Shown piece by piece: positions 1-10,081 of a stretch of 64,000 nucleotides of DNA. The translations under genes and the position numbers were made by a program. The notes under the pieces are model-generated. The model saw only the letters and a list, made by a program, of their open reading frames with translations. It made no database searches and was not told where the DNA came from. The stretch comes from Aequorivita lipolytica (GTDB lineage Bacteria > Bacteroidota > Bacteroidia > Flavobacteriales > Flavobacteriaceae). The stretch covers positions 109,521 to 173,520 of the forward strand of contig NZ_VORU01000005.1 of the NCBI RefSeq assembly GCF_007997135.1, written 5' to 3'. Each line of letters starts with the position of its first letter. Positions within the stretch are counted from its first letter, which is position 1.

Positions 1-409
1 TATTTCCACCATCAATCAAAATATAGCCAGTGGAAATAATTTCCAAAGCCAAATTTTTCAATTTCGAAATGGATTTTATTTGTTGGCCAACTAAGTATTC
101 CGCATTTCTTCCCGAAAGCAACGTCAAAAATAAAAGAGCATCTGCAAGCGGTGTAATGTGCGAATGATCGCCCGGAAAAAGAAAAATGGGAAGTTTCGAT
201 TCAGCTTTCAAAGCTTTTACCGTTTCTTCGGTTTCTCCATTTGCCACTGTACTTCCGCCCACAAAAAGATGTGTTGTTTCCTTTGGAATTTTATTTAGAA
301 ATGATTTCGTTGCAGAAATATCAAATTTATCTGGGTCGATCAAAATAGCGAGTTGCTTTTCTTTTCCGGCAACCAACTTTAGAAAAGATTTATAAAAAAT
401 TCCTTCCAT
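1..409 (-). CDS. Geranylgeranylglyceryl/heptaprenylglyceryl phosphate synthase (PcrB/GGGPS family), 3' end cut by window
   Basis: Read on the minus strand from an ATG at 409 to the window edge (about 136 codons, no stop reached), so the C-terminal part is missing. The protein shows the family landmarks ILIDPDK near residue 22, a HLFVGGSTV strand and LFPGDHSHITPLADALLF, followed by SGRNAEYLVGQQ. These belong to the TIM-barrel prenyltransferases that join a polyprenyl diphosphate to glycerol-1-phosphate. Bacterial members occur in Bacteroidota, but the lipid they make there is poorly understood. The start codon directly follows the stop codon (TAG, 410-412) of the phosphopantetheinyl transferase gene, so the two are co-transcribed and probably translationally coupled. 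Confidence 0.85.
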   Translation of the reverse strand, partial: MEGIFYKSFLKLVAGKEKQLAILIDPDKFDISATKSFLNKIPKETTHLFVGGSTVANGETEETVKALKAESKLPIFLFPGDHSHITPLADALLFLTLLSGRNAEYLVGQQIKSISKLKNLALEIISTGYILIDGGN

Positions 410-1048
410 CTATTTTTCTTCAGAAATAAGTGCATAAGCACAAGTGAACTCTTCAAATTCCAGAAAATCCACATCATATTGCACTTGTTTGTCTTCGTAA
501 GTTACGGTTGCAGTTGTTTTGGTTTCATCGAGCCTAAAATCTTCAACATAAATATTTTCCAAAAAACTCACTCCTTTTTCGGCAAAACTTTTATAAAGTG
601 ATTCTTTCGCACACCAAACAATGGTGAGTTTGCGCATCATTGCATCTTCATTTGCGATGGTTCGGTATTCTTCAACCGGTGTGAATTTATGAGCTATTCT
701 AAGGATTTTGGTGCGTTGCATTTCAATATCGATACCCACTTCGGTATCGCTAATAATTATCGCAGAAAAGTTGTAGGAATGGGTAATTGAAATGTGTTTA
801 TCGCCAGTTAAATGCGGCTTGCCGTTTTCATCATAATATAAATCGTGATCCGTAAATCCTTCCAAAGCCATCAAATGCCGAATGCTCATAAACCCGCGAC
901 GGTGAAGGTCGCTTTTCATATTCAGCACCCTATTGGTACAATTTTGTGTTAGATCTATCACTGCTGAAAGCGTTTCAAAAGATTCTTCAATCTTCCAAAT
1001 GAAAACTTTAGTGTTTGGGTTTACTGTTATAGTTTTGTAAAGTGGCAT
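410..1048 (-). CDS. 4'-phosphopantetheinyl transferase superfamily protein
   Basis: A 212-residue Sfp-like enzyme that would move phosphopantetheine from CoA to a conserved Ser of a carrier protein. Visible motifs are ISITHS (86-91), VGIDIE (104-109) with the Mg-binding Asp107/Glu109, and WCAKESLYK (145-153) with the Glu and Lys of the second signature. The length fits the Sfp/AcpT-like class better than the roughly 120-residue AcpS. It lies head to head with ahcY (62 bp to the first possible ATG there) and directly upstream of the GGGP synthase gene, with no gap. Which carrier protein it modifies cannot be read from this window. Confidence 0.85.
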   Translation of the reverse strand: MPLYKTITVNPNTKVFIWKIEESFETLSAVIDLTQNCTNRVLNMKSDLHRRGFMSIRHLMALEGFTDHDLYYDENGKPHLTGDKHISITHSYNFSAIIISDTEVGIDIEMQRTKILRIAHKFTPVEEYRTIANEDAMMRKLTIVWCAKESLYKSFAEKGVSFLENIYVEDFRLDETKTTATVTYEDKQVQYDVDFLEFEEFTCAYALISEEK

Positions 1049-1069
1049 AAACTTTCAAAGGATATTTCG

Positions 1070-1077
1070 TAGTTTTG
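1070..1077 (+). promoter_or_regulatory. Candidate -7 element (TAGTTTTG) for ahcY
   Basis: Matches the Bacteroidota -7 consensus TAnnTTTG. No TTG is found at the usual 17-23 bp upstream, so the call rests on one element. A start about 7 bp downstream would leave a leader of roughly 60 nt, too short for a large riboswitch; no SAH- or SAM-type fold was recognised. Confidence 0.35.
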
Positions 1078-1143
1078 CAGACTTAAAACCAGAAAATTAA
1101 TTTTAAATAAATGTCCGCTTTTGCGGGTATAAATATAACAAAT

Positions 1144-2460
1144 ATGTCAACGAAAACTGTGCCTTACACGGCGTTTAAAGTAAAAGATATTTCCCTAGCA
1201 GACTGGGGAAGAAAAGAAATTGAGCTTGCCGAAGCTGAAATGCCCGGGCTTATGAGCTTGCGTGAAGAATACGGAAATGAGCAGCCTTTGAAGGGCGCAC
1301 GTATTGCTGGGTGTCTTCACATGACCATTCAAACTGCCGTGCTTATTGAAACATTAAAGGCACTGGGAGCAGAAGTTACTTGGAGCTCATGTAACATTTT
1401 CTCAACCCAAGACCATGCAGCTGCTGCAATTGCTGCTGCTGGATTTCCGGTCTATGCTTGGAAAGGAATGAATGAAGAGGAATTTGAATGGTGTATTGAG
1501 CAAACACTTTTCTTTGGCGAAGACCGCAAACCCTTGAACATGATTCTTGACGATGGTGGCGATTTAACGAATATGGTTTTGGACAAATATCCAGAGCTTG
1601 CCGATGGCGTTAAAGGTATTTCTGAAGAAACTACTACTGGTGTTCACCGTCTTTACGAGCGTATGAAAAAAGGAACATTGCCAATGCCGGCTATCAACAT
1701 TAACGATAGCGTTACCAAAAGTAAATTCGATAATAAATATGGTTGTCGTGAGAGTGCTGTGGATGCAGTGCGCCGTGCAACAGATATAATGATGGCTGGA
1801 AAGCGTGTTGTTGTTTGTGGTTATGGTGATGTTGGTAAAGGAACTGCCGCTTCTTTTAAAGGTGCGGGAAGTATCGTTACAGTTACTGAAATTGATCCAA
1901 TCTGTGCGCTACAAGCTGCAATGGACGGTTTTGAAGTGAAAAAATTGGAAACCGTTGTTGGAAATGCAGATATCGTAATTACAACTACTGGAAATAAAGA
2001 CATTGTTCGCGGAGAACATTTTGAAGCGATGAAAGATAAAACCATCGTTTGTAATATTGGCCATTTTGATAACGAAATTGCAGTTTCTTGGTTAAAGACC
2101 AATCACGGAAAGACCCACGTTGAGATTAAGCCACAAGTTGACAAATACACAATTGACGGAAAAGATATTATTCTTTTGGCCGAAGGTCGTTTGGTAAACC
2201 TTGGTTGCGCCACCGGCCACCCAAGTTTTGTGATGAGTAACAGTTTCACCAACCAAACTTTAGCGCAAATAGAGCTTTGGAAAAATGGTGAAAACTATGA
2301 AAACGAAGTGTATATGCTTCCAAAGCACTTGGATGAAAAAGTAGCGAAACTACACCTTGAAAAAATTGGGGTTGAACTTACTGAACTTCGCCAAGACCAA
2401 GCTGAATATATTGGCGTGGAAGTTCAAGGACCGTTTAAGCCTGAGTATTACAGATACTAA
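1144..2460 (+). CDS. ahcY: Adenosylhomocysteinase
   Basis: Hydrolyses S-adenosylhomocysteine to adenosine and homocysteine in the activated methyl cycle; cytosolic, NAD-dependent tetramer. The near-complete family sequence is visible: [15 protein letters not shown] in the substrate domain, the NAD motif [13 protein letters not shown], and the C-terminal KPEYYRY that donates Lys and Tyr to the neighbouring subunit. Length is 438 residues from the ATG at 1144. An in-frame ATG at 1111 would add 11 residues unlike the family N-terminus, whereas MSTKTVPY is the typical flavobacterial start, so 1144 is preferred. A hairpin terminator follows. Proximity to a DNA methyltransferase gene is probably coincidental. 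Confidence 0.97.
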   Translation: MSTKTVPYTAFKVKDISLADWGRKEIELAEAEMPGLMSLREEYGNEQPLKGARIAGCLHMTIQTAVLIETLKALGAEVTWSSCNIFSTQDHAAAAIAAAGFPVYAWKGMNEEEFEWCIEQTLFFGEDRKPLNMILDDGGDLTNMVLDKYPELADGVKGISEETTTGVHRLYERMKKGTLPMPAININDSVTKSKFDNKYGCRESAVDAVRRATDIMMAGKRVVVCGYGDVGKGTAASFKGAGSIVTVTEIDPICALQAAMDGFEVKKLETVVGNADIVITTTGNKDIVRGEHFEAMKDKTIVCNIGHFDNEIAVSWLKTNHGKTHVEIKPQVDKYTIDGKDIILLAEGRLVNLGCATGHPSFVMSNSFTNQTLAQIELWKNGENYENEVYMLPKHLDEKVAKLHLEKIGVELTELRQDQAEYIGVEVQGPFKPEYYRY

Positions 2461-2504
2461 TGATTTACGATTGTAGATTTTAGATTTACGATTTTTTGAA
2501 ATTG

Positions 2505-2535
2505 AAACCCTTGCAGATTTGCGAGGGTTTTTTTT
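2505..2535 (+). terminator. Rho-independent terminator after ahcY
   Basis: Ten-bp stem (aaacccttgc 2505-2514 with gcgagggttt 2521-2530, one G-U pair), 6-nt loop, then a T run to 2535. It insulates ahcY from the restriction-modification island. Confidence 0.8.
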
Positions 2536-2559
2536 GTTGTGAATAAGTTTCAAAATATT

Positions 2560-2626
2560 TTATACAGAATTAAATTCTGTATAAGAAAAAAAATATATAT
2601 TTATAACCATATATAAGGTTGTATAA
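2560..2626. promoter_or_regulatory. Candidate operator region of the HTH-methyltransferase gene
   Basis: A perfect inverted repeat has 11-bp arms at 2560-2570 (ttatacagaat) and 2574-2584 (attctgtataa) around a 3-bp centre. No U run follows on the coding strand, so it is not a terminator. The half-site TGTATAA recurs at 2620-2626, 42 bp (four helical turns) downstream and next to the start codon. A second imperfect dyad (14 of 16 positions) covers 2605-2620. Because the next protein carries an N-terminal helix-turn-helix, autoregulation is the simplest reading; this is an inference. Confidence 0.5.
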
Positions 2627-2627
2627 C

Positions 2628-3905
2628 ATGGTTATTAAAGAATTTTATTCTGTTTCAGAAGCAGCAGAAATACTTGGTAAAAATCCGGAAACTTTACGTC
2701 GATGGGATAATGACGGAAAGCTGCAAGCTGTTCGGGAACCGATGAGCAATTACCGGGTTTATAAAAAAGAAAATCTTGAAATATTTCCTGAGTTTAAATC
2801 ATATTTTGAAAGAATCGACGAAAGTAATTATGTTGAACCAATAAATAATTATTCTGTTTTAGAACTTTTTGCGGGTGCTGGCGGTCTTGCAATTGGAATG
2901 GAAGAGGCAGGTATAAAATGCAAAGCTTTAAATGAAATTGACAAATGGGCTTGCCAAACATTACGTAAAAATCGTCCAAACTGGAATGTACTTGAAGGAG
3001 ATATTAGAGAAATGGACTTCTATGAATTCAAAGATAATATTGACGTAGTCACGGGAGGATTTCCTTGCCAAGCGTTTAGTTATGCAGGTAAAAAATTAGG
3101 ACTTGAAGATGCTCGCGGAACACTCTTTTATGAATTTGCCCGTGTTGTAAAAGAGACAAAACCTAAAATCTGTATAGGTGAAAATGTTAGAGGTCTGCTC
3201 AGCCACGACAATGGGAAAACATTGGAGGGAATGATTTCTATTTTAGATGAAATTGGCTATAATGTAGTTTCACCAGTTAGAGTATTAAAAGCTATAAATT
3301 ATAATGTTCCGCAGAAACGTGAACGATTGATTTTGGTTGCAATACGAAAGGATATTAATACTGAATACGAATATCCAAAACCTTATTCTGAAATATATAA
3401 TTTAAAGGATGCACTGAAAAAGGGAAAATTATTTGATTCCAATGTTCCAAAATCCAAAGGCGCGAAATATCCACAACACAAAATGGATGTTCTGGACTTA
3501 GTTCCACCAAAAGGATATTGGCGAGATTTACCGCTTGATATTCAAAAGGAATATATGCAGAAAAGTTTTTTCTTAGGCGGAGGAAAAACGGGTATGGCGA
3601 GAAGAATTGGATGGGATGAACCTTGTTTGACTTTAACTTGCAGTCCTGCACAAAAACAGACCGAGCGTTGTCACCCCGAAGAAACTAGACCCTTTACGGT
3701 TCGAGAATATGCACGAATTCAAACTTTTCCCGATGAATGGAAATTCGAGGGTTCGGTTTCGCAACAATATAAGCAGATTGGGAATGCAGTTCCGGTTAAT
3801 TTGGCGAAGGAAATTGGATACTCGATTATTAAATTTTTGAATAACATTCAGTTAAATGAAAAACCTAAAATTAATGATGAAATTGAAGTAATTTCAACTT
3901 TTTAA
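2628..3905 (+). CDS. DNA (cytosine-5) methyltransferase with N-terminal MerR-like HTH
   Basis: A type II m5C methyltransferase. Residues 1-55 form a MerR/excisionase-type helix-turn-helix (SVSEAAEILGKNPETLRRWDNDG). The catalytic part starts near 75 with VLELFAGAGGLAIG (AdoMet), then GGFPCQAFS with catalytic Cys147, ENVRGLL (motif VI), NVPQKRERLILVA (motif VIII), and a C-terminal QIGNAVPVNLA (motif X). The target domain lies between. The ATG at 2628 is chosen over a TTG at 2619 because it directly precedes the HTH. The gene converges on an Eco47II-like endonuclease with a 12-bp overlap, so GGNCC or a close variant is the likely target. N-terminal HTH domains in other m5C enzymes repress their own gene, and palindromes lie just upstream here. 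Confidence 0.93.
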   Translation: MVIKEFYSVSEAAEILGKNPETLRRWDNDGKLQAVREPMSNYRVYKKENLEIFPEFKSYFERIDESNYVEPINNYSVLELFAGAGGLAIGMEEAGIKCKALNEIDKWACQTLRKNRPNWNVLEGDIREMDFYEFKDNIDVVTGGFPCQAFSYAGKKLGLEDARGTLFYEFARVVKETKPKICIGENVRGLLSHDNGKTLEGMISILDEIGYNVVSPVRVLKAINYNVPQKRERLILVAIRKDINTEYEYPKPYSEIYNLKDALKKGKLFDSNVPKSKGAKYPQHKMDVLDLVPPKGYWRDLPLDIQKEYMQKSFFLGGGKTGMARRIGWDEPCLTLTCSPAQKQTERCHPEETRPFTVREYARIQTFPDEWKFEGSVSQQYKQIGNAVPVNLAKEIGYSIIKFLNNIQLNEKPKINDEIEVISTF

Positions 3906-4679
3906 TTTTTCAAACCCATTATAGTATAGAAAGTTTTCAAAAGTAATTTCATCGAGAATCGTTCTTCCATTCTTATTTGCACTTTCAGAAATGTCTGAAA
4001 GAATATTGTTTTCGTTTTGTTTTTCCTCGGAAACGCTTTTTATAAAATCATTTACTGCTTTAGGCAGAGATTTATACAAATCATAAAAAGCATTTTCTTT
4101 CCTAGTTATCATTTCATAAAATTGATCTCCCGATATCATATAAACTCTACTGTGACTATATTCTTTTCTATTTATAATTCCTTCCCACTTTTTACAAAAA
4201 CTTTTCTTTGCCAGTATCTGTACTAAATAGCATTTAGAATTTCTATTATCATCGGCAAATCTAGCAAGTTTCTGAAAAGCACTTTCAGCAGAACTACTAT
4301 TCATTGTATTATGTTTGTTTTTTATTTCGGCAAAAAGAGAACCATCATCCGCTTTCAAATCATATCCCATCAAGCGACCACTGCTAAAACCTTTTACACC
4401 GCCCAATACCTCTTCGTGGAAAGTGCCAATTGCATTATTTACAGATTTATCTATTTGTCGGGACATTTCAAGCTTTATCAATTCTTCTTCGGAAAGCTCA
4501 TTAAATTTCGAATCGAAAGTCAATTTAAAAATATCGACTTTATTATTATAAAATTTCTCTTTGGTAAATTCCTTTTTAGCCGAAAGATAAGAGTCATATA
4601 GTTTCGAAATGCACTGCAATAAATGTTTATCTGTGATAAAATCAACATAATTGTTTTCCATTTCGCCAAGATTATTCAT
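3894..4679 (-). CDS. Eco47II/Sau96I-like type II restriction endonuclease
   Basis: About 262 residues from the ATG at 4679 (alternative ATG at 4661). The stretches KVDIFKLTFDSKFNELSEEEL, RQIDKSVNNAIGTFHEEVLGG, GYDLKADDGSLFAEIKNKHNTMNSSSAE and AKCYLVQ-like sequence resemble the Eco47II family as I recall it; the D...E-x-K arrangement in LFAEIKNK fits a PD-(D/E)xK core. Family members cut GGNCC-type sites. An upstream in-frame codon at 4730 would overlap the divergent Vsr gene and add unrelated residues, so it is rejected. The gene is convergent with its cognate methyltransferase (12-bp overlap) and only 17 bp from the divergent Vsr start. Sequence specificity is inferred, not seen. Confidence 0.8.
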   Translation of the reverse strand: MNNLGEMENNYVDFITDKHLLQCISKLYDSYLSAKKEFTKEKFYNNKVDIFKLTFDSKFNELSEEELIKLEMSRQIDKSVNNAIGTFHEEVLGGVKGFSSGRLMGYDLKADDGSLFAEIKNKHNTMNSSSAESAFQKLARFADDNRNSKCYLVQILAKKSFCKKWEGIINRKEYSHSRVYMISGDQFYEMITRKENAFYDLYKSLPKAVNDFIKSVSEEKQNENNILSDISESANKNGRTILDEITFENFLYYNGFEKLKS

Positions 4680-4696
4680 AATTTGTATAGTAAGAC

Positions 4697-5167
4697 ATGA
4701 ACTACGAAGATAACAAAATAAAAGTCCCAAGATTCAACGAAGAATCAGGTTTCTACACCACAAAAAAGCGCTCAAAAATGATGAGTAAGATACGTGGGAA
4801 GAACACCAAACCCGAATTGCTTTTCAGAAAAGCGCTTTGGAAAAAAGGAATTCGTTATCGTGTGGACAGCAAAAAACTTCCCGGAAAACCTGCTGTTTCC
4901 ATTCAAAAATATAAACTTGCTGTTTTTATTGATGGTGAATTTTGGCACGGTTACAATTGGCCAGAACGAAAAGAAACCCTAAAAAGCAATCGCGCTTTTT
5001 GGATTCCAAAAATTGAACGGAATATGCAACGCGACCGCGAAGTGAACAAACAGCTAGAAGAAATGGGCTACACCGTTTTCCGTTTTTGGGCTAATGAAAT
5101 AAAACATAATTTACACAAATACATCAACGACGTTTTGGTGTACATAAATACAAGACAAAATGATTAA
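4697..5167 (+). CDS. Very-short-patch-repair (Vsr)-like endonuclease lacking the conserved catalytic Asp
   Basis: Vsr nicks beside T:G mismatches produced by deamination of 5-methylcytosine and so accompanies m5C methyltransferases. This 156-residue protein shows RSKMMSKIRGKNTKPE (25-40), LPGKP (61-65), AVFIDGEFWHG (75-85), a NMQRDR helix near 114 and VFRFWANEI. In E. coli Vsr the motif reads PGRPD, where the Asp is D51, a catalytic metal ligand. Here the position is Ala66 (GCT, 4892-4894), one base from an Asp codon. The rest of the frame is intact, so the enzyme may be catalytically dead or recently inactivated. The 3' end overlaps the aminotransferase start by 8 bp. Confidence 0.85.
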   Translation: MNYEDNKIKVPRFNEESGFYTTKKRSKMMSKIRGKNTKPELLFRKALWKKGIRYRVDSKKLPGKPAVSIQKYKLAVFIDGEFWHGYNWPERKETLKSNRAFWIPKIERNMQRDREVNKQLEEMGYTVFRFWANEIKHNLHKYINDVLVYINTRQND

Positions 5168-6299
5168 TTCAAAACTACCCAATATTGAAACTTCCATTTT
5201 CGCCACAATGAGCAAAATGGCCGCAGACCACAACGCCCTAAACCTCTCCCAAGGCTTTCCGAATTTTCCCAGCGATTCCGCTTTAAATGCATTGGTAGAT
5301 CAAGCAATGAGCGATGGTTTTAACCAATACGCACCAATGCCCGGCGATTTTGAGCTTCGCATGGAAATTTCAAAAAAGATTGAAAACCTTCACAACCACT
5401 TTTACAATCCCGAAACTGAAATCACGATAACGGCTGGCGCTACGCAGGCTATTTTCACCATAATTGCTGCTACCATTAGCAAAAACGACGAAGTAATTAT
5501 TTTCACTCCAGCGTATGATTGTTATGCGCCTACTGTGGAATTGTTCGGTGGAAAAGTTATTCCCATTCAACTAAAACCTCCTTTTTACAAAGTGGATTGG
5601 CAAGAAGTTGCTGATAAAATTTCTTCGAAAACAAAAATGATAATCATCAATAGTCCGCACAATCCAAGTGGAATGTTATTTTCTAAAGAAGATATGCTCC
5701 TGTTGCAGGATTTGGTGGAGAAAAATGATTTGTTGGTTTTGAGCGATGAAGTTTACGAACATATCATTTTTGATGGAAATGTTCATCAAAGCGCCTCAAA
5801 ATTTGAAGCCTTGGCAGCGCGAAGTTTTATTACGGCTTCCTTCGGAAAAACATTTCACAATACAGGTTGGAAAATGGGGTATTGTGCCGCGCCGGAACGA
5901 TTGATGAAAGAATTTCAAAAAGTGCATCAATTCGTGGTTTTCTGTGTAAACCATCCCATCCAAAAAGCATTGGCCACCTATTTGAAAGATCCGGATCACT
6001 ATTTAAAACTTTCAAATTTCTATCAGCAAAAGCGGGATTTCTTTTTGAATTTGATGGAAGGCTCCAACTTCAAAATCATTCCTTCAAAAGCAACTTATTT
6101 TCAAATGCTTGATTTTTCAGAGATTTCGAATGAAAGTGATATCGCTTTCGCGGAAAGGCTTACAAAGGAATTTAAGATTGCAACAATTCCAACTTCCGTT
6201 TTTAATGAAGGAAAAAAAGACTTTAGGCAAATACGCGTTTGCTTCGCCAAAACAGATGAAACTTTGGCTCAAGCAGCCCAAATTCTGAAACAATTTTGA
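5160..6299 (+). CDS. Methionine/glutamine-type aminotransferase (PLP, fold type I)
   Basis: A 379-residue class I/II aminotransferase. It shows NLSQGFPNFP at the N-terminus, ITITAGATQAIF, NSPHNPSGMLF, LSDEVYEHIIFDG and the PLP-lysine motif SFGKTFHNTGWKMGY (Lys near 229). These match the kynurenine/glutamine transaminase K and YbdL-type methionine aminotransferase group, which transaminate methionine-like amino acids or 4-methylthio-2-oxobutyrate. The omega-amidase-like gene at 9305 on the same strand would remove the product 2-oxoglutaramate, giving a plausible glutamine transaminase/omega-amidase couple now split by katG and an ankyrin gene. Start ATG lies inside the end of the Vsr gene. Confidence 0.88.
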   Translation: MINSKLPNIETSIFATMSKMAADHNALNLSQGFPNFPSDSALNALVDQAMSDGFNQYAPMPGDFELRMEISKKIENLHNHFYNPETEITITAGATQAIFTIIAATISKNDEVIIFTPAYDCYAPTVELFGGKVIPIQLKPPFYKVDWQEVADKISSKTKMIIINSPHNPSGMLFSKEDMLLLQDLVEKNDLLVLSDEVYEHIIFDGNVHQSASKFEALAARSFITASFGKTFHNTGWKMGYCAAPERLMKEFQKVHQFVVFCVNHPIQKALATYLKDPDHYLKLSNFYQQKRDFFLNLMEGSNFKIIPSKATYFQMLDFSEISNESDIAFAERLTKEFKIATIPTSVFNEGKKDFRQIRVCFAKTDETLAQAAQILKQF

Positions 6300-6338
6300 T
6301 TACTGAAACTTATTCAACCTCCAACTCGCAATAAGTTT

Positions 6339-6399
6339 TACCAATTAAAACATTAAAACAACCGATTGCTTTTTAATGTATTAGTGGTTTTAATTGGTA
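6339..6399. promoter_or_regulatory. Nested dyad upstream of katG
   Basis: Perfect 13-bp inverted arms at 6339-6351 (taccaattaaaac) and 6387-6399 enclose a second pair, cattaaaa (6351-6358) with ttttaatg (6371-6378). The AT-rich stems lack a terminal U run. Location 35 bp before the katG start suggests a regulator-binding site or a structured leader, possibly for peroxide control; no known box was matched. Confidence 0.4.
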
Positions 6400-6421
6400 T
6401 TTTCGTAGAGCTTACCCTTAA

Positions 6422-8713
<2,292 letters not shown>

Positions 8714-8723
8714 TTTTGTATTT

Positions 8724-8771
8724 AACCTGCAAGGTATTCCCGCTTTTTCAGTGGGTTCCTTGTAGGTTTTT
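8724..8771 (+). terminator. Terminator after katG
   Basis: Eleven-bp stem aacctgcaagg (8724-8734) with ccttgtaggtt (8758-8768, one wobble), an inner ccc/ggg pairing in the loop, and a short T run. It may attenuate rather than fully block read-through into the ankyrin gene. Confidence 0.7.
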
Positions 8772-8806
8772 CAATATAAATCACTTTCTTTTCTTAATTT
8801 TAAAGG

Positions 8807-9283
8807 ATGAAGGAACAACTTTTTAACGCCATAAGACAGGAAAACTTTTCAGAACTTGAAAAACTTCTGACAAATAATCCTGAATTGGTTTCCACGAAAG
8901 ATTTACGTGGCTCCACCCCTTTGCTGCTCGCAACTTATTATGGTTTATATGAAATTTCAGAAGTTATTTTAAAATTTCCGCAAAATATTGACGAACAAGA
9001 TGCTTCTGGCAATACCGCTTTGATGGGAGTTTGTTTTAAGGGCTTTGACCATATTGCAAAACTATTGTTGGAAAACGGTGCCAATCCAAACATTACAAAT
9101 TTCAACGGTGCTACGGCTTTAATATTTGCTGCCACTTTTGGCCGAAAAGGAATAGCGGGGTTGCTTATGGAAAAAAGCGCAAACACTTCTTTAAAAGACG
9201 ATAAAGGCCTAACCGCCGCAGATCACGCAAAAATGCAGGGATTACGGGAAATGGTGGAATTGCTTGAAAATAAAAAACACTAG
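8807..9283 (+). CDS. Ankyrin-repeat protein next to katG
   Basis: A 158-residue cytosolic protein made almost wholly of ankyrin repeats, for example DLRGSTPLLLATYYGLYEI, DASGNTALMGVCFKGFDHIAKLL, NFNGATALIFAATFGRKGIAG and DDKGLTAADHAKMQG, each about 33 residues. Ankyrin proteins coded beside catalase genes (ankB with katB in Pseudomonas) are known to be needed for full catalase function, so a katG helper or haem-related role is a reasonable inference. There is no signal peptide, so it would act in the cytoplasm like KatG. Repeat identity is secure; function is not. Confidence 0.85.
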   Translation: MKEQLFNAIRQENFSELEKLLTNNPELVSTKDLRGSTPLLLATYYGLYEISEVILKFPQNIDEQDASGNTALMGVCFKGFDHIAKLLLENGANPNITNFNGATALIFAATFGRKGIAGLLMEKSANTSLKDDKGLTAADHAKMQGLREMVELLENKKH

Positions 9284-9304
9284 CTAATAAAGAAAATAGA
9301 TAAT

Positions 9305-10081
9305 TTGAAAGAAAATCTTAAAATAACAATCATTCAAAGCGAATTGCACTGGGAAAATGCAACAGCGAATCGCGCTATGTTTTCCGTGAAAATTCAAAAT
9401 ATTGAAGGCGAAACAGATTTGATTGTTCTTCCCGAAATGTTTTCCACAGGTTTTTCAATGAATGCTGAAAAACTTGCCGAACCAAACGATGGAGAAACAT
9501 TAAATTGGATGATTTCCGAAGCACAGAAAAATAATTGCGCAATCACCGGAAGTGTTATTATTTCTGAAAACGGTAAATTTTACAATCGGATGTTTTTTGT
9601 ATTTCCCGACGGGAGTTACAAAAAATATGACAAAAAACACACCTTCACTTTAGCGAAAGAAAACGAAACTTATACCGCCGGAACCGAGCGTATAATTGTA
9701 AATTACAATGGCTGGAAAATTTGCCCCTTGGTTTGTTATGACCTGCGTTTCCCCGTTTGGGCAAGGAATACAGAAAACTATGATGTGCTGATTTATGTTG
9801 CAAATTGGCCAAAAGTGCGCACCCTTGCTTGGGATACGCTACTACGTGCAAGAGCGATTGAAAATATGACCTATTGCATTGGGGTAAACCGTGTGGGCTT
9901 CGACGGAAATGACCATGAATATATTGGTCATTCTGCGGTTTACGATGTTTTGGGAAAACAGATTACCTCTTCAGCATTTGATGAGTTTACCGAAACGGTG
10001 ATCTTGGAAAAAGAACACATTGAAAGCAACCGCAAGCACCTTCAATTTTTGAATGATCGCGATCATTTTACTTTAAAATAA
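9305..10081 (+). CDS. Omega-amidase-like carbon-nitrogen hydrolase (nitrilase superfamily)
   Basis: 258 residues starting at a TTG (9305); no in-frame ATG lies near the N-terminus and ITIIQSELHWENATANR is the normal family start. The Glu-Lys-Cys triad is visible: LPEMF, KYDKKHTF and VCYDLRFPVW. It most resembles the YafV/Nit2 omega-amidases, which hydrolyse 2-oxoglutaramate or 2-oxosuccinamate. With the aminotransferase at 5160 it could drive glutamine-dependent transamination, for example in methionine salvage. The 3' end overlaps the convergent lipoprotein gene by 14 bp. Confidence 0.87.
   Translation: MKENLKITIIQSELHWENATANRAMFSVKIQNIEGETDLIVLPEMFSTGFSMNAEKLAEPNDGETLNWMISEAQKNNCAITGSVIISENGKFYNRMFFVFPDGSYKKYDKKHTFTLAKENETYTAGTERIIVNYNGWKICPLVCYDLRFPVWARNTENYDVLIYVANWPKVRTLAWDTLLRARAIENMTYCIGVNRVGFDGNDHEYIGHSAVYDVLGKQITSSAFDEFTETVILEKEHIESNRKHLQFLNDRDHFTLK

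Noticed and set aside
1111..1143. Upstream ATG extending ahcY by 11 residues
   Set aside because: The extra residues do not resemble the family N-terminus; MSTKTVPY at 1144 does.
1821..2102. Antisense open frame in ahcY
   Set aside because: Shadow of a highly conserved gene; no family resemblance.
2462..2493. Direct repeat gatttacgatt (two copies) after ahcY
   Set aside because: Low-complexity AT-rich filler; no link to the island boundary could be shown.
4680..4730. Longer N-terminus for the Eco47II-like endonuclease
   Set aside because: It would overlap the divergent Vsr gene and is unlike the family; ATG at 4679 or 4661 is better.
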